From: Porogramme epimiltina
Taxonomy: Eukaryota > Basidiomycota > Agaricomycetes > Polyporales > Polyporaceae
Assembly: GCA_900155495.1 (NCBI GenBank)
Contig: FTLJ01000223.1
Location: forward strand, 1 to 64,000
Direction: 5' to 3'
DNA length: 64,000 nucleotides
This document shows, one piece after another, positions 39,873-51,352 of this stretch (positions are counted from its first letter, which is position 1; the number at the start of each line of letters is the position of its first letter). A program made the translations under genes and the position numbers. Below the pieces are notes generated by a model. That model searched no databases, was not told where the DNA came from, and saw only the letters and a list, made by a program, of their open reading frames with translations.

Positions 39873-41135
39873 ATTCAGTGCAGCGGCTTCATATTGGGCG
39901 TTTGTTGTGTCGTACCTTTGGAAGACTCGCTCGTACGTAGTACCGTTTGCACCATTCTCATACCATGATGCGCATCACCGTGCAAGGACTTGAAACACAG
40001 GCGCAGAGGTGAAGTTACCGGCGGGGAGTTGGGCCCTTGGACATAGTACACAGGTCCTATTGTCCTTGAAGGCACGGTGAACATTTGGATAAATGGGGAT
40101 GTGTTAGCTATCTGGCTCCCTGGAGGCTATGTTTGAATGGGGGTGGCAGAGCATTGGTGGGACTACGCGCGGGCGCGACTCGCGGCGGCGCAAGCTGGAT
40201 GGGCGCCGGGCGCCAGCTGCCTAAAACGCCGTGGGAAATCAACTTCGAGTAGCACGTGCATTATGCTCTATTAGCGCCGTGCCGTATCCGTTGACCGTGA
40301 AGTTGCGTTGAAGAGGAAGTCATTAACTTTCTGCTTACTACAGCCCACCGGTTGTATCCACGCAGCGGGGGGGCGGCCCTCTGTTTATGAAGTATTACTA
40401 GAGAATCTCAACATCCAAACATGAGCAAACCCGGTGTAGGTTTCACACATCGAACAGCGAAGGTTCCACCATCACCACCAAGGATTTTCATCCAGAACGC
40501 GTCGGCGGCGGCCGGACCAGGTGCGTGCCCTCCATCACCCCTTCTTCCCCTCAAACCCCGGTCCGCGGTGTTTTCTGAGGTGCTTAGACGGCTATTCGGG
40601 ACACCTTAAAATGTCCCCCGAGTGGAATATGTACCGCAGCTACTGCGCATTGCATGAAATTAGGCGATGCTGTGAGGGAATCGCACACGAAGAGCTCAGC
40701 CACGCTACCGGCGTTCCCGGGAGACATTCATCTAGGCATAGAGTGGCAATACCTCACGACCTTTCAATACCGCATACGTACCTTGCTACCGCCTACAGCC
40801 ATCTGAAACGCACGAGCTCGGGCATTGCGCATCTTCTCTTTTGGATCGATACTATTTATCCTGTTTCCCATCACTGACAACTCCTCTCTTCAGGCTAGGG
40901 TACAGTGGGCGTCCGGAACTGATGGCCTCCAACGAAAAGCCCTCGGAAATTTGCGTTCCGTGGCCATGCATTCCCATACTAATGGCAAAGGAAGCATGCT
41001 CCTATCAAAGACACCAGCCGCCCCTCCCCGCGATCATGAGCTTTTTTGCGCGCTCACTCTGTTTTCCGCCAGTTGCTACACCCGTTATGGCCTCGTTCTG
41101 CCATCATTAAGCGCTGCCGGCTAGCAAGTGGCCCA
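39873..41135. other. Gene-poor stretch between DUF6533 copies F and G
   Basis: About 1.26 kb. A plus-strand frame at 40421-40609 is proline-rich but has no other support. No repeat or RNA gene recognised. Confidence 0.4.
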
Positions 41136-41142
41136 TATAAAT
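41136..41142 (+). promoter_or_regulatory. TATA-like element of DUF6533 copy G
   Basis: TATAAAT about 75 bases before the inferred start codon at 41215. Confidence 0.45.
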
Positions 41143-41214
41143 GGCAGCAATTTACGAACTCATCCCTGAAGTCGATCCTCTGGCAGGGTGCCCTCTTTCT
41201 ACCCTTCTGTGAGC

Positions 41215-42963
41215 ATGTCGTCCAACGATGATATCGCGTCTTTCATATTGGAGTATGCCGAATTGTACGTCCTGTATCTACCCTCATGCGCTCACAATCT
41301 GACGACCCCTGTTCATATTACTCAGTAAGACAGAATCGTATTGCACAATAGCCTCCGTGTGCAAGTCCCGTTCTTCAGTTTTCTGGTTACCTCTAATCTT
41401 TGTGACCATTCTAGTCTTGATCATGTTCGAATATCTCTCCACCCTCTCCGATGAAATTCGGTTCTTTTGGGGTGGTCGGCTCACGGGGGCTGTTGCTCTC
41501 TTCTTGGCCAACCGTTATCTCACCCTCGGATACTTCCTATACACGCTTGGGGCGAGTATCAACCCCAGTTCTCTCTCTGCCATAGTATGTGCACATGGTT
41601 ATTGCCTCGACGTTGATCTCGATGCTCATGTGTTTATAGGTGTGCGTCATTCCTAGACTAGTGCACTAGCTTCCGTCTTGCTCATCGCGCGTATAGTTGC
41701 GCGAACGCCGCAAAAGCGATCGAGGTTCTCGATATCTCGCAGTACGTAGTGTGGGCAAGTGCGTATTCATCGACCGGGTTTTCAACAACGCGAATTCTCA
41801 TAATCGAGACAGCGTTCTCCGGGCTGCGTGCATATGCCCTTCACCAGAACGTTGCTTTTGGCACTTTCGTCTTTCTCTTGTCAATGGTGCCCTTCGGTGT
41901 CAACATGGTATTAGGTTTACTATTCATAGACCTTTCGAAACTCTCTAATATTAGCAACGCGTAGGTTGAAATTGTGAGCACCAGCGGAGTAGTCATCCCG
42001 GTATTCGGATGCGTCGCTACTAGCACGGTGGGAGACGCGCTCGGAAGGAAGTACGTTGGTGAATTTCCATTCAACACCGAAGTTCCCCGTGCTGACTGTT
42101 GCGTCGCAGTTGTATGTCATCTGCACCGACTCCTCCGAATTCTTAACAATGCGCCATTGTTTCCAGTGACAATCACATCCAGGACATGCCTTATGACGGC
42201 GGACCTTCTCCTCGTATGCGCCACCTGGTACAAGCTCGCTCAGTATCGCGGACTTGTCCAAACTCTGGGAAAGGAGACGTTCACAAACGTACTTTTGAAA
42301 GACGGTGAGTGTAGTGTTACGTTTTCGTAGTCGATGCCTCTATTCACTTTTGTCCTGGCACGTCTAGGTACCATATACTTCATGTGAGTATCCTTGGCTC
42401 CAATTTTTTGGTTCCTGAGGGCTGACCTGAGCTCAATAGGGTGCTATTCCTCTTGAACATGCTACACCTAACATTCACGTTCCTCTCTGTAAGGCCCTCA
42501 TGTAGTCGAAGTCTTCAATCTCTGATAATGCTTTCAGCTCAACCAACCCAACACGACAGTCGCCTACGTTACTGTCTTCACAGACCCGTACGTTCTTCCT
42601 TCACCATTCCCAGTGCCCGGTGCCCGATGCTCACAGAGATGGCGTAGGTTGACGTCCATCCTCGTGTCACGCTTCCTTATCCATCTACAATCCGTCAAAG
42701 CTCTCAGCCAAGACGACTCCATAGTGCTAGAAAACGCGCAAATTGGGTCGCTCGTCTTCGAACGTGTTGTGGGCTCTCTTTGCACGTCCATCACCCAGGA
42801 CGACTACGGGCGCTCCGCAATGGCAACACCCACGATTGCGGCTTCGGACGACTTAGAGCTCGACGAATGCAAGATATCCCCGAATGATGAGTCAAGCATT
42901 GAGCAAGTGTCCCTCTCACACACTACCCCCGAGCGCGAATCTGTAGGGATGCGGATGGTATAA
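41215..42963 (+). CDS. DUF6533 seven-helix membrane protein, copy G
   Basis: Exon 1 is MSSNDDIASFILEYAE. Exon 2 gives TESYCTIAS. Exon 3 carries LIMFEYLSTLSDEIRFFWGG, LFLANRYLTLGYFLY and further hydrophobic sequence. Then come FSGLRAYALHQNVAFGTF, SMVPFGVNMV, GVVIPVFGCVATS, ITSRTCLMTADLLLVCATW, FTNVLLKDG, TIYFM, LFLLNMLHLTFTFLSV and VAYVTVFTDP. The last exon is TSILVSRFLIHLQSVKAL, with a tail containing LVFERVVGSLCTSI. The join between exons 2 and 3 is one base out of the pattern seen in other copies (TCC followed directly by GTGTGC), so a one-base loss at that donor is possible. The gene has the clearest tail motif of the set. Confidence 0.7.
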
Positions 42964-43524
42964 CCTGGTGAGTGGCGAATTTGAGACCATTCCTAACTCC
43001 GAGGCAACTGACCTCTGCCCTCATCAACCAGTGTTTAATTGATACAGTCACAATGTATTAATATGCTCCGTGATATTTTGGCGCGTTAATCTACAATAGC
43101 TTTGTGCGACTTTCCAGCCCGTTCCACGGCTATGACAGACAGCCCTCGGAGGCATCGGCGTTCGGCAATCCTGGGGCCTGTATCGAGGAAGCCGCACGGG
43201 CGCCGCGAGACCACACGACGCGCGACGCGTCGACACGCCACGATCCGGCCTCGTTCGGGCTGTGCCTGAGCGCTTCGCCCGCGATCGACTTGCAACACAT
43301 GGCGGCGGCCACGCCACCCTGATTTGCCCGGGCCATTCTTTCCCCACCAAGGTGCGGATCGGCACACCCTGGACGATGGTTGACTCCGTCCCGGGTTCCC
43401 AGGCGGTCTTGTCACTATAGCTGTCAGGATTCTGTGGACGCCTCGGTTACGATGGCATTTGTACCCGGATATCCAGACACAACGGAGGGCCTCGAGTTTC
43501 CCCTGTTCTTCTCACTTTCCCGCC
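42964..43524. other. Intergenic region before the CFEM-like pair
   Basis: About 560 bases. A GC-rich segment at 43160-43330 has open frames on both strands but no recognisable product. Confidence 0.35.
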
Positions 43525-44313
43525 ATGCTATTTTCTTGGGGGCCTACGGCCATCATGGTGGTGCTCGCGTCGATGCAACTAGGTAAGAACGCATTCTAGA
43601 TAGGGATGGCTCAGGAGAAAGCGAGACTCGCTCATCAAATTCGATCGAACAGGCCAAGCATCCGTGCACCTACATCGTGCTGTTCATGGGACGCGTGATC
43701 TTTACTTGAACTTCGAACCCAACGACCTTCCTTCCTCGGTGAGTCTCTTCTAAGCCTTTACACGCCAAGATTAGACCCTGATTTCACTGTTTCAGTGCAA
43801 GGACGACTGTCTTCCAATCACCGGAACTCTTGCAGTATGCCTTTGCCGTCCCTATTGGGCCTCATACACAAGCTGACTGAGAGGCCTCAGTGCGACATCC
43901 ACAACATAGAGTGCATGTGCGAACATGTATCTACCTTCACAGATACCACTAAAGCGAAGTGTCTCGATTGTGCGCGGCAAGGAAACATTGAGGCCGCCGT
44001 CCAAGCGTCGATATCAGGTGCGTTTTCTGCGACTCGGTCTAGCATCATAGCCCCGCGTTGATGACATTTCGACTCGCATTCTATCGTCCTCCTCCTGCGG
44101 TGTGTAGAACATGAGAGCGCATGCGCTGCAGAGGCGAGCAGGAGCGCGAGTGTCAGTTCTATAAGTGCTACGAGCACTGCACACACTGCTAGTACCGCTC
44201 AAACGGCGGGCACCACTACAACGACTGGCCAGAACAGTGCACCAGGTTCGGTACTGCCGGTTGTTTTATTTGGCGGACCTCTAGCAGCCGTGCTGGTCCT
44301 GGCCGGCATCTAA
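43525..44313 (+). CDS. CFEM-like GPI-anchored secreted protein, paralogue 1
   Basis: A small surface protein of about 155 residues. It starts with a signal-peptide-like MLFSWGPTAIMVVLASM. The cysteine domain is laid out as SSCKDDC, ACDIHNIECMC, AKCLDCARQG and SACAAE. That makes eight cysteines with CFEM-like spacing, including the C-x-C and C-x2-C pairs. A Ser/Thr/Ala-rich stalk follows (STAHTASTAQTAGTTTTTG), and then a hydrophobic end PVVLFGGPLAAVLVLAGI, typical of a GPI signal. Four introns with standard ends separate the exons and fall at places equivalent to those in the gene at 45375. CFEM proteins sit in the wall or membrane, and some bind haem or act in host or surface interaction. The aspartate typical of haem-binding CFEM proteins is not obvious in the fourth-cysteine region here. 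Confidence 0.72.
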
Positions 44314-44579
44314 GTACTAGATCACATTTGTTCATCATACGGATAAACACGCGGTTGGCCAGCTGAACTATGAGTGGCAGAGGACATTGTGGGGGAAATC
44401 GACAGCGCCTTTGACGTGGTGTCTTCGAGTCCATGAGTGGGGCACCAAGCTATCGTTAGCACCGCCCAGACACCCTCGCGAGTCGCGGCTATACGAAGGT
44501 GTTGAATAGAGTGGCTAGCTATGTGGATCACCAGATCGGCACGGCCTCAAGCAGCCAGCGTGCCTGGAACGCCAGCTGA

Positions 44580-44873
44580 TCCTCGGCCCGGCCCGGCGCG
44601 AGAAATGTCTTGGCACCTGATTTTGACCATTTCCGCCTGGGCCAGTTCAACCTCGCCTCCCCCCGCCTCCGGCCTTCTGTTGCCGGTGTTGAGGTTCCTT
44701 CGTGGCTTCACTGGTGGCTGAAGAGGTACGGATAGGATAATGCATTCACACCTGTTCGTACGTATTCGCGTGCTGACTTGTCCTTTCTTCTGACGTTTAG
44801 ACACGAATGGCCCTACCCTTGTTCCGAGGACCTCGGGATGTGCATCCTCGGTGGTGACTCGAGCAGCATCTAG
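44580..44873 (+). CDS. Possible two-exon coding fragment, unknown
   Basis: A frame on the plus strand reads LAPDFDHFRLGQFNLASP, then VAGVEVPSWLHWWLKR. Across a plausible GTACGG...TTTAG intron it continues HEWPYPCSEDLGMCILGG and stops at 44873. It has no ATG of its own; the frame is closed by TGA at its left end. It could be the last exons of a small gene, a remnant, or chance. I know no family for it. Confidence 0.25.
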
Positions 44874-45271
44874 CAGCAGGTGCTCATATATTTCGGCTCC
44901 GGGCGCTGTTCCGCCCAACGCCGGGAGTGCCAAGACACATCCGCGTGTGCCCCTCGACCCCGGAGCGCTGAGGGGATGGTGGCAATGTTGCGCTAGTGGA
45001 ATGCACGATCATTGATAGCCTCGATACCCTGACTTTATGATGGAAACCGGCGGTAGCGGTAGCGGTGCGTTTCTTCGTCCTTTGGTGCCTCTCCGCACAG
45101 GAAACGTGCCGTCGTAATTACAGCCGGTGCGGACGCCAAGAAGAACGGATTGGCACTACCGGAACATCTCTCGCCAGGGGTCCTCGGTGTACATCGATGT
45201 CACTACTCAACACGAATGATGGTGTCAAATTTGACTCGTCACTCAGCCAAAGCACTACCCAAAAGAGGCGG
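44874..45271. other. Intergenic region before CFEM-like paralogue 2
   Basis: About 400 bases leading to a TATA box. No exon recognised. Confidence 0.35.
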
Positions 45272-45278
45272 TATAAAA
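45272..45278 (+). promoter_or_regulatory. TATA box of CFEM-like paralogue 2
   Basis: TATAAAA about 100 bases before the ATG at 45375. A pyrimidine-rich tract (about 45310-45370) lies between them, as in strongly expressed fungal genes. Confidence 0.6.
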
Positions 45279-45374
45279 CGCGATCGAGAGGACGTAGTCC
45301 GATAAGGTCCTAATCCCCCTGGATTTCCTTTTTTCTTCTTCCCCTCCCACTTAGCACTCCTTCTCTTTCCCATC

Positions 45375-46142
45375 ATGTACGCCCTCGCCGTTGTTTCTCT
45401 TGCTCTTGCCGCAGGCCATGGTACGTTGTTCCTAGTATCGCGGCCGCTATAGCCAGTCGGCCGACGCAGGCCCGTTTATTCCAGTTGCTGCTACCGCCGC
45501 CCCTCGTTCCTTGCTCCCCCACATCTTCGCCACGACGGGCTCCGTCGCAGGCTATGATCCCTCTGATATTCCTGCAGAGGTATGTGTACCTGACCCCAGT
45601 TATGTCCGTCGGTCCAGACATATTCACCTTTACGCCGCCAGTGCACCTCCGACTGCAAGGGTCTCACCGATGCGTTGAATGTCAGTCGCCTCCTCGTTCT
45701 AGACTCCACGCTCTCTAACGATAGTTTCCCCGTAGTGCGACACCTCAGACCTCAGCTGCCTCTGCAATGAGACCGTCAACAAGGGCATGTTGACGTGCTT
45801 AGAGTGCGCCATTCGCACGGCCAACACCACAATTCCCCAGTCTCTCATCGACGAGGCCCAGAGCTCTCTGGCAGGTGCGTCGTCCCAGCCACCTCCCGCC
45901 CGGCTACGCGCTAGGCTAACAAGTCCGCTCTATGGTGCTACATACACACAGCCTACGAAGACGAGTGCAAGCAGCAGACGGGCACCGCGCTCGCGTCGTA
46001 CACGGTCTCTGCTGACGGCACTGTGAGCACATCGGGCGCGGACACGACGGCGACTAAGGGGAACGGCGCAGCAGTTGTTTCGGTGTCTACTATGGCAGTG
46101 GGCGGTATCATTGGTGCCGGAATGGTCTTCATGGCGCTATAG
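45375..46142 (+). CDS. CFEM-like GPI-anchored secreted protein, paralogue 2
   Basis: A secreted protein of about 165 residues. The signal peptide is MYALAVVSLALAAGHG. The mature domain has eight cysteines: IPAECTSDCKGL, LNCDTSDLSCLCNE, MLTCLECAIR and EDECKQQ. Their spacing fits the CFEM pattern, and the aspartate in DTSD is where haem-binding CFEM proteins carry theirs. A Ser/Thr-rich stalk follows, and a C-terminal hydrophobic segment MAVGGIIGAGMVFMAL consistent with GPI attachment. Four introns join cleanly in frame. The exon layout equals that of the gene at 43525, so the two are tandem duplicates. A TATA box and pyrimidine tract upstream suggest strong regulated expression. Its 3' flank is repeated 5.2 kb downstream. 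Confidence 0.78.
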
Positions 46143-46300
46143 ACGATGACATCGATATCTCTCCGGCGTTGCCGTACATCATGACTCTTTATACCTTTGT
46201 TGGGATCGGGTTTTGGATATTATATACGTACGATTCTCCTTAAGTTGCCAATTACTAGTGTTCCCACATCGCATGCGGTTTGATGGAAGCATCGAACCTT
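46140..46300. repeat. 3' flank of CFEM-like gene, first copy of dispersed repeat
   Basis: From the stop codon (TAGACGATGACATC) onward this segment closely matches 51353-51508 in the same orientation. Shared landmarks are TTGTTGGGATCGGGTTTTGG, ATATTATATACGTACGATT, and AATTACTAGTGTTCCCAC. Small indels and substitutions separate the copies. Confidence 0.85.
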
Positions 46301-46478
46301 CAACACTGCGGTAGCCCAACGGGAAGGAAATCGTACACACCGGGGCCCCCGACACGCCCTACACGTGGGATCTGGCAGTGGATGTAAATGTATTATGTTG
46401 CTTAGACAGAGATACTCAATGACCGTCCTACATGGCCATACATTCTGCTTCATATAACTCTCACCTTAGAAGTCTGCT

Positions 46479-48037
46479 TTATGCTAATAACTCCTCACCG
46501 CCTTGGCCGCCTCCTCTTCTACCCGGGAAAAACCTACCCATCCCTCCCAAGTAATACGTGCACAGCGTCCGCGTATACATGAACAGCCCGTCCGCAGCCG
46601 CACGCCCGCCGTGCCGGGACGGGTCGCGGCCCCACACGCCGTCCCACGGCGAGGACGAGGCGAACGCCGCGCCCGGCGCGAGCAGCCCGAACGTAAATAT
46701 CACCCCGTCCGTGACGCACACGCGCACCTCCCTCACCCTGCGCACGGACACCAAATGTGAGCTCTACGGTAGGCGGGTGGGCCATGCGAGAGAGGACGTG
46801 GGCGCACCCGGTGCGCGCGATGAGCGCGCGGGCGGCGGCGAGCGCAGGGTGGCGGTAGGACCCGTCGCCGAATGCGAGGTAGATTATCGTGCGGGTCGTG
46901 GGGAACACCAAGAGCGGCACAATGGACAACGGGTGCGCGGCGAGCGCGTACAGCACCTGCCGGTGCGGCCCGAGGAGCTTCTCTACACACAAGACTGTGA
47001 ATACGTATATGGCCGGGGGGAGGCGACGATGTAGCGATGGGGACGTCGGGACGCACCTTTCAGCTCTGGGGTGCGGTCGTGGAAGAACACGGCGTACGGG
47101 ACGCGCGCGGCGATGGGGACGTCGGGTTCGCTATCGAGACGCGGGACGAGCATGGGGTCGTCGTCGGTGGAGATGCACAAGCTCGGAACGAGAGTCGTGT
47201 CCTTGGACGGGTGCTCGGCACGCACGCGGGCGATGGCCGCCATGAGGCACTCCTCAACCACCTCAGGGACGCGCCGAGGTGTGTGCAAACAGTTAAGCCG
47301 GCCGAAGACGCACCCAAGGCCCAAGGGGCCAACGGCGCACCTCATATGGCACCTTGAAGTAGGCGTAAGCACACTCGGTGCGTCTGAAGACTCTGAACGT
47401 CTCCGGATCGTCACGGTACTACATATTCTCGAAGGGCGTTAAGAAGCTCTTTATCAACTACCAACGGAGGGAATTGCGGATTGAAGCCACTTCTAGTGCG
47501 GACGCCTATGGCCTCCGAGAGATCGTCTCTAGTGTATCCTAACGGCTCCTGCGGAAATGTCCACTGGCGTGCACGGCAAGGTTAGAAAAGCGTCCGGCGG
47601 AGTACATAGACAGCAATTGGAAGCCAACCCCCCTCTTTGACTGAAGGTATTCCGAATTGAATTGAAGATCGGACACCTGCTGAAGGTTACGCTGAGTGGG
47701 GCGAAGACGCATTTGTGAGCTCGATGCTAGGGTCAGATCAGGAGGCCCGCCGCGGATACTCACATCGCCGTGCACAAAAACCTCCTCCACATCCACGTTC
47801 GCGTCGATCTGCAACGAACCCCCTGTTAGCGCGCGCACTAGATATCTCATCCCCTTGCGTGCCTCGAGCGAAACACGACGAGACAGAAAGGGAGACAGAA
47901 TGAAAGCGACGTATGAGCGCAAGCACCAGCCCGACCGCCTCCCGCAGCCTCTCCCCCGGCTGAACGCAAAGACTCTGACCACGCCTTGCAAGTTCGCCCT
48001 GCGCCCGCACTAGAACAAACGCACGGTTTGTATACAT
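46479..48037 (-). CDS. Hypothetical multi-exon protein
   Basis: I do not recognise the family. Consistent coding segments on the minus strand can be chained through standard introns. In order they are VLVRAQGELARRGQSLCVQ, LTGGSLQIDANVDVEEVFVH, QQVSDLQFNSEYLQSK, GYTRDDLSEAIGVRTRSGFN, YRDDPETFRVFRRTECAYAY with FKVPYE, VEECLMAAIARVRAEHPSKD, VPRLDSEPDVPIAARVPYAV with FFHD, and LLGPHRQVLYALAAHPLSIV. The gene ends with a glycine-rich tail (stop at 46479). One intron of about 45 bases rescues an apparent frame change near 47450. I chose the start at MYTNRAF, but an exon further upstream is possible. The protein is soluble in character, with no signal peptide. It lies between the CFEM-like pair and the deaminase gene, transcribed in the same direction as the latter. 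Confidence 0.5.
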
Positions 48038-48506
48038 GACCCTGCCCCCCCCCCCAGCTACATGCCTTGCAGTAGGCAGGGGTGTGGCTCTAACGAAACA
48101 CCCTGTGACAAAATACGCTCCCGGCGCCGCGGCGGATACAAGACCTCGACCCGAATGACAGCTCTGAGCGAAACGAAAGTTCGGAGGGGCAAACCTTCGC
48201 AATACGAGGGTAACCAGATTGTACATAGGGGTAGGACAGGCGACACTAGAAGAGACACGGGGGTAGGCGGAAGCACGGTATTCACAGAAGTTCTGATGTG
48301 ACGATTACATATAGGGAGCCTGACACAAGAACGTGACCAACGACAAGGAAACGTGTGCATGGGTAAGGGAGAGCAATAATGCCGCGCTGGTTCCTCCAAA
48401 GTGAGCATTCCACAATAGACCGAGGTTCCAATCTCTTGACTCGCAAACACGCGCCGCTCCTACTAGAGCTCTTTGCAGACGACGCCTTGGAGGCTTCCGC
48501 CCTCAA
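48038..48506. other. Intergenic region with a poly-C run
   Basis: About 470 bases between two minus-strand genes. A run of about a dozen C lies near 48045-48056. No exon recognised. Confidence 0.35.
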
Positions 48507-50510
48507 TTAGTCGGAATCCCCATACAAATCGTACTTGATGCCATTGTAGTTGTGCACGGAGGTCGGAGAAGACTGTCCGCTTCGAGAGACTTTCTCGGAG
48601 GCATCCTTGATTGCAAGGCGGATCGCCTCGGCCTGCAGATTCCTCGCCAGCTTCACCAGTACTTCATCGGAGATACCAAATGAAGGAGGGTCCCATGGAA
48701 ATACGTGCCCGTGGCTACCAGGGAGATGCAGACTCTTTGGTGAACCTGCCAACCACAGTCGAGTGAGCTCAGCACTTCGACGTGAGCAATCACATACCGT
48801 GGACGTTGTCAAACATGTATTCTCTGAGCAAGTAGCACATGTAGCAGCACTTCTTGCTCACGCCGATAGCGCACGTTTCCATCTGCGAAGGCCAAATAAA
48901 TGATCCGAGCCGACCGGATATTAGCACCAACTTCTACTAGGCTTAGAATAACACCACGTACCTCACGCATATCTTGCACCCAGCCCGGTAAATCTTCAGA
49001 GTGCGTATCCACCGTCTTCAGTAGCGCCATAAGGCCTGCTTCAGCGTGGACTCGAAAAGGTAGCTTCGTCTCCCTATCCTCATCCCGGTCCCGAAGGTTC
49101 TTGATCCAGCGGCTCGCCTTCTCCATTATGTCAGGGGTTTTCGCGCACCGAGTCGAGATCTGATCTTGTAGATATTTGATTACGTCCTGACCATTCGTCT
49201 TAACATCCTCTTGAGCCACGAGGGAATGGTCTGAGAGCTGAACGAGAGAGATTTCGGGCGTATGAATAGCCTCACAACAAAAATTTGCAGCAGCTATTGC
49301 AGCTCTGACACACGCCGTAATTGTGCGGAGGTATCTCAGCACACGTGCACCAGAGTACTCTCCCGGTTCAGGGGACATATCTATAGAATGGCGATTAATA
49401 GCGATTCGGGCGTAAAACCTGGTTGAACGGCCTACCCAGCAACTCGTCAAACTCGGCCGCCATTTCGTCGGCGTCAACTTCTTCGGGGCCAGGCTGATTG
49501 TTAGGTTTCTTCGGAGGTAAACTTGTAGGCCCCCGCAGCTCTGCAGACAAGGTAAAGAAGAATATGCATGACGGCGAAGGGGACACATACTGGTGAAAAG
49601 TTCGGAAAGAGATATCGTCTCACGAAAGACCCTTTGGACATCAGGGAGGCTCAGGATGTCATCGATCCATATAAGATGATTCATGAGTTCACCCAACGAT
49701 TTCTCGTCGGTCTTATCGCATTTCTCTTTGGCGGTAGCGAGCAGGCTCCCGAGACAGTTGACCCAAAGGTGAACGGTGTTGGCATTCAATGGCGAGTGTC
49801 CATCTTCGACGGTGATTCCGAATTGAGATATCTTCTTCACAGTGCGCGGGGGGAGTTCGATCTCGACTGTGGCGAACACATCCCCCTCCGCCCGTTTCCA
49901 ATCAGCCATGGCCACCCAGGGTGGGACTTTCCAGTGTTTGGTGCCGAGGTAGAAGCGCTGACGTATCTTGTGACGACACTGGACGACAAGCCAAAAGATG
50001 AGGGGAGTAATATTTGTCGCTCTTTGATGATCCGAAATAAGGAGGTTCAAGATACCGGCGATATCGCATGCGTGTTGCTGGAACGGAGGAGGACGGCGTC
50101 CGTTGCTATTCAACCTAATAAGATCGCAGGTGTGTGTATCATATTTTGGAGTTTCATACTACTGACTAGACTCACGCCGATGGTTTCCACAGACTCTCAA
50201 ACGTCATATTACTGGGTTCCACCTCAGTGATTACGTATGCTGTCTCGAGGGTCGCATTTTGGTTAGAATTCGATGAGATAACAATCGTTGCCTTGATGCC
50301 TTCCGGTGTCATTTTGCCAGTGACCGCGGGCACGTTCGAGCGAGGGATGCCGGTATTGAGCATAGTGGCAAGGTGGAGACAGAGGGATAGTTCGCTATTT
50401 TGTTTCTCGGTTGCATCGCGAGACTGATGCCCAGCTACGGTGAACGCATGAAGGAAGTAGGAGAGACAGCGGATGGTTGAGATAGCTTCTTCCCGATTCA
50501 TACAATCCAT
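48507..50510 (-). CDS. OTT_1508-type deaminase-fold protein
   Basis: Resembles the fungal branch of the OTT_1508-like (BAD) deaminase family, members of the cytidine-deaminase superfamily thought to act on nucleic acids or nucleotides. The zinc-site motifs are both present: FRVHAEAGLMALL (His-Ala-Glu) and, after an intron, ETCAIGVSKKCCYMCYLL (C-x2-C). Downstream LPGSHGHVFPWDPPSFGIS is also typical of the fungal family. The N-terminal part (MDCMNREEAISTIRCLSYFL onward) is a long helical domain of unknown role. I see five introns. Joins worth noting are WKPSA to LNSNGRRPPPF (GTGAGT donor), a join to LRGPTSLPPKKPNNQ, and DELLD to MSPEPGEYSG. Splicing at these places gives one unbroken frame. No signal peptide. 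The substrate is unknown. Confidence 0.72.
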
Positions 50511-51352
50511 AGAAAGAGCAGAGCAAGGAGACTGTCTGCCGAGATGGAAGGAAACACGAGTGGTAAGGCGGGAGTCGAAGGCCTGTCGGATGATTCAGCC
50601 TGAGGAGCCCCACCGACAAGACCACATGGGACGGGCGCCTATGAGTAGGCGATAACGAACCAACACGTGCTAGTTTATTCAAGCTCCGCTGTACACCCAG
50701 AAGATGACGTCACCTGAGTGACTGCCACTGGGGGTAAGAATTTGAGGACAATACGCATACTCAGCATATGTCATGCGGTAGTCAGAAACATGAAATATTG
50801 TACGCATTATGTATATACATGATATCGCACACGATATGTCCCTTATTCTGTTAAGCGGGAGGCTCAAATGCGGGCCCCAACCCCAACGCGTTACGCAAGC
50901 CTGTGTGCGCGGCCGGATCCAACAAGCATCAGCACGCCCTCCGGTGCTTCAGCCACAACGGAGTTTGTTAAATAACCCATTAAAAGTGCTGGTCAGCGGT
51001 CTATTACTATTAGTCCGGGGTTTTTTCCGAATTCAGCTTTCGGAAAATCTCCCGTTTCTCCTTCCACTGTCATCTCTGGCCCCCTGAAAAATCATCAATG
51101 CTAACTATGGCTCCTGTGGTTCCATGAATCCACTTTTTACCCTTAATCGTTGAGTGGCTGAGGAGCTACCATCGAAAAAGTGCGTGTACACCCTTTGATG
51201 GGCGTGATGGATCACGTGCCCAATGTCACTTTACTAGATCCCCGTTTGCGCAAGCATTCTACACAAGCGGTATGTGGATATGTTGAAGAAAGTGTATGTT
51301 TACAGTGATTTGGCGACTTCCGATTGTGTCGTGGTTGAGGTAGAGGAGGGGT
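50511..51352. other. Intergenic region
   Basis: About 840 bases upstream of the deaminase start, with AT-rich parts around 50760-50840. No exon or known repeat except the flank copy that begins at its right edge. Confidence 0.4.
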
